Shown: positions 14,136 through 14,635 of the stretch, one piece after another
How the letters are laid out: each line of letters opens with the position of its first letter
Position numbering within the stretch: position 1 is the stretch's first letter
DNA from: Proteobacteria bacterium UBA1278
GTDB taxonomy: Bacteria; Pseudomonadota; Gammaproteobacteria; Comchoanobacterales; Comchoanobacteraceae
Length of the DNA: 14,635 nucleotides
Direction of reading: 5' to 3'
Assembly (NCBI GenBank): GCA_002308435.1
Contig: DBUY01000009.1
Location: 1,478-16,112, forward strand
The notes under the pieces: model-generated
What the model was told of the DNA's origin: nothing
Databases searched by the model: none
The model's input: the letters and a program-made list of their open reading frames with translations, nothing else
Position numbers and translations under genes: made by a program

Positions 14136-14435
14136 ATGAGTAGTGGTAAAAAAGAGATTGTAGAAGCAATCGTTGAGTCAGGTCACATCGATAGCAAGCT
14201 GTCAAAAGCAACTATTAAGGAAATTGTTGACCTCACATTTGACAGTGTAATCAAGTTGACAAGCACTTCAGGCCTATGCCGCATTGCAAAATTTGGAACA
14301 TTTAACAGAAAAATGCGTAAAGCACGTATGGCGACACACCCTAAGACCGGTGAACCTATTCAAATCGCTGAAAAGCAGACAGTCAAATTTAGTGCTGGTA
14401 GTGATTTTAAGGACGCTGTCCAAGGTGATGAGTAA
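14136..14435 (+). CDS. HU/IHF-family DNA-binding protein
   Basis: A 99-residue histone-like protein, normal length for the family, which dimerises and bends DNA through two beta arms. The N-terminal helices (KKEIVEAIVESG and AEIVD-like TIKEIVDLTFDSV) are followed by the signature CRIAKFGTFNRKMRKARMAT (48-67) and HPKTGEPIQI (68-77). The intercalating proline is present as Pro69, and FSAGSDFKDAV (85-95) matches the C-terminal segment. The usual GFGTF reads KFGTF. It is neither a close HU nor a close IHF by eye, so this may be a second nucleoid protein beside IHF-alpha encoded at 3148-3501. It is monocistronic with a good promoter and ribosome binding site, just upstream of tRNA genes that have their own promoter. 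Confidence 0.92.
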   Translation: MSSGKKEIVEAIVESGHIDSKLSKATIKEIVDLTFDSVIKLTSTSGLCRIAKFGTFNRKMRKARMATHPKTGEPIQIAEKQTVKFSAGSDFKDAVQGDE

Positions 14436-14460
14436 AACCGCGATCAATTCGTTGTTTTCC

Positions 14461-14488
14461 TTTACATCAACACAAGGATGTGTATAAT
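14461..14488 (+). promoter_or_regulatory. Predicted promoter of the tRNA-Val-tRNA-Asp cluster
   Basis: TTTACA (14461-14466), a 16-bp spacer and a perfect TATAAT (14483-14488) lie 12 bp before the first base of tRNA-Val, leaving a leader of only a few nucleotides. No GC-rich stringent discriminator is obvious (AGAATCTAGCTT follows). Confidence 0.7.
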
Positions 14489-14500
14489 AGAATCTAGCTT

Positions 14501-14573
14501 GGGTACTTAGCTCAGCTGGTAGAGCGTCGCCCTTACAAGGCGAATGTCGGGGGTTCGACTCCCTCAGTACCCA
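14501..14573 (+). tRNA. tRNA-Val (anticodon TAC)
   Basis: A full cloverleaf. The acceptor stem is GGGTACT/AGTACCC, the D arm is TTAGCTCAGCTGGTAGAGC, and the anticodon stem is TCGCC/GGCGA with loop CTTACAA (anticodon TAC). The T arm is GGGGGTTCGACTCCCTC-like. The discriminator is A at 14573 and is followed by TAA, so CCA is not encoded. It is 15 bp from the next tRNA and probably in the same transcript. Confidence 0.97.
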
Positions 14574-14588
14574 TAAGCAAATTGCGCT

Positions 14589-14635
14589 GGAGTGGTAGTT
14601 CAGTTGGTTAGAATACCGGCCTGTCACGCCGGGGG
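14589..14635 (+). tRNA. tRNA-Asp (anticodon GTC), cut by the window edge
   Basis: The 5' acceptor strand GGAGTGG is followed by TAGTTCAGTTGGTTAGAATA and the anticodon arm CCGGC-CTGTCAC-GCCGG (anticodon GTC). This is almost identical to the standard bacterial tRNA-Asp up to the variable loop, where the window ends. The T arm and 3' acceptor strand are not visible. Confidence 0.95.

Overview
The window looks like a piece of a gammaproteobacterial chromosome. The block infC-rpmI-rplT-pheS-pheT-ihfA followed by a tRNA-Pro is a gammaproteobacterial arrangement, and the MutL and IHF-alpha motifs agree. Several traits are atypical. The two tRNA genes that are complete do not encode their 3' CCA. The DksA homologue lacks the four-cysteine zinc site and resembles the alphaproteobacterial type. 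Many housekeeping proteins are noticeably diverged. This would fit a divergent, possibly host-associated lineage, but that is inference and I do not name a genus.

Left part (1-9224, all on the minus strand, so read right to left). An adenosine kinase-like PfkB protein (8247-9224) comes first. The translation operon follows: infC (with an AUU start codon), rpmI, rplT, pheS, pheT, ihfA and tRNA-Pro(GGG). Gaps within it are only a few bases or are ATGA overlaps, except for 99 bp between infC and rpmI that carries a good internal promoter. The thrS gene usually found upstream of infC is absent, and infC has its own promoter. After the tRNA a new promoter drives an unrecognised multi-pass membrane protein (1900-2970) whose stop codon overlaps the start of mutL. 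MutL runs off the left edge.

Middle part (9312-11258). An alpha/beta hydrolase-like gene with a G-x-C-x-G-G elbow (minus) and a zinc-less DksA-like transcription factor (plus) diverge from an AT-rich intergenic region with a plausible promoter in each direction. A strong hairpin separates dksA from the convergent ccm genes.

Right part (11272-14635). A minus-strand ccmA-ccmB pair (heme/cytochrome c maturation ABC exporter) overlaps by 8 bp. It is preceded by an MscS-type mechanosensitive channel, also on the minus strand. A 295-bp AT-rich spacer leads to a plus-strand HU/IHF-family protein, then tRNA-Val(TAC) and a tRNA-Asp(GTC) cut by the right edge.

Most content is housekeeping: initiation, ribosome, tRNA charging, nucleoid structure, mismatch repair, heme export, osmotic protection. 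I found no phage, transposon, CRISPR or defence system. The least explained items are the membrane protein coupled to mutL and the GxCxGG hydrolase.
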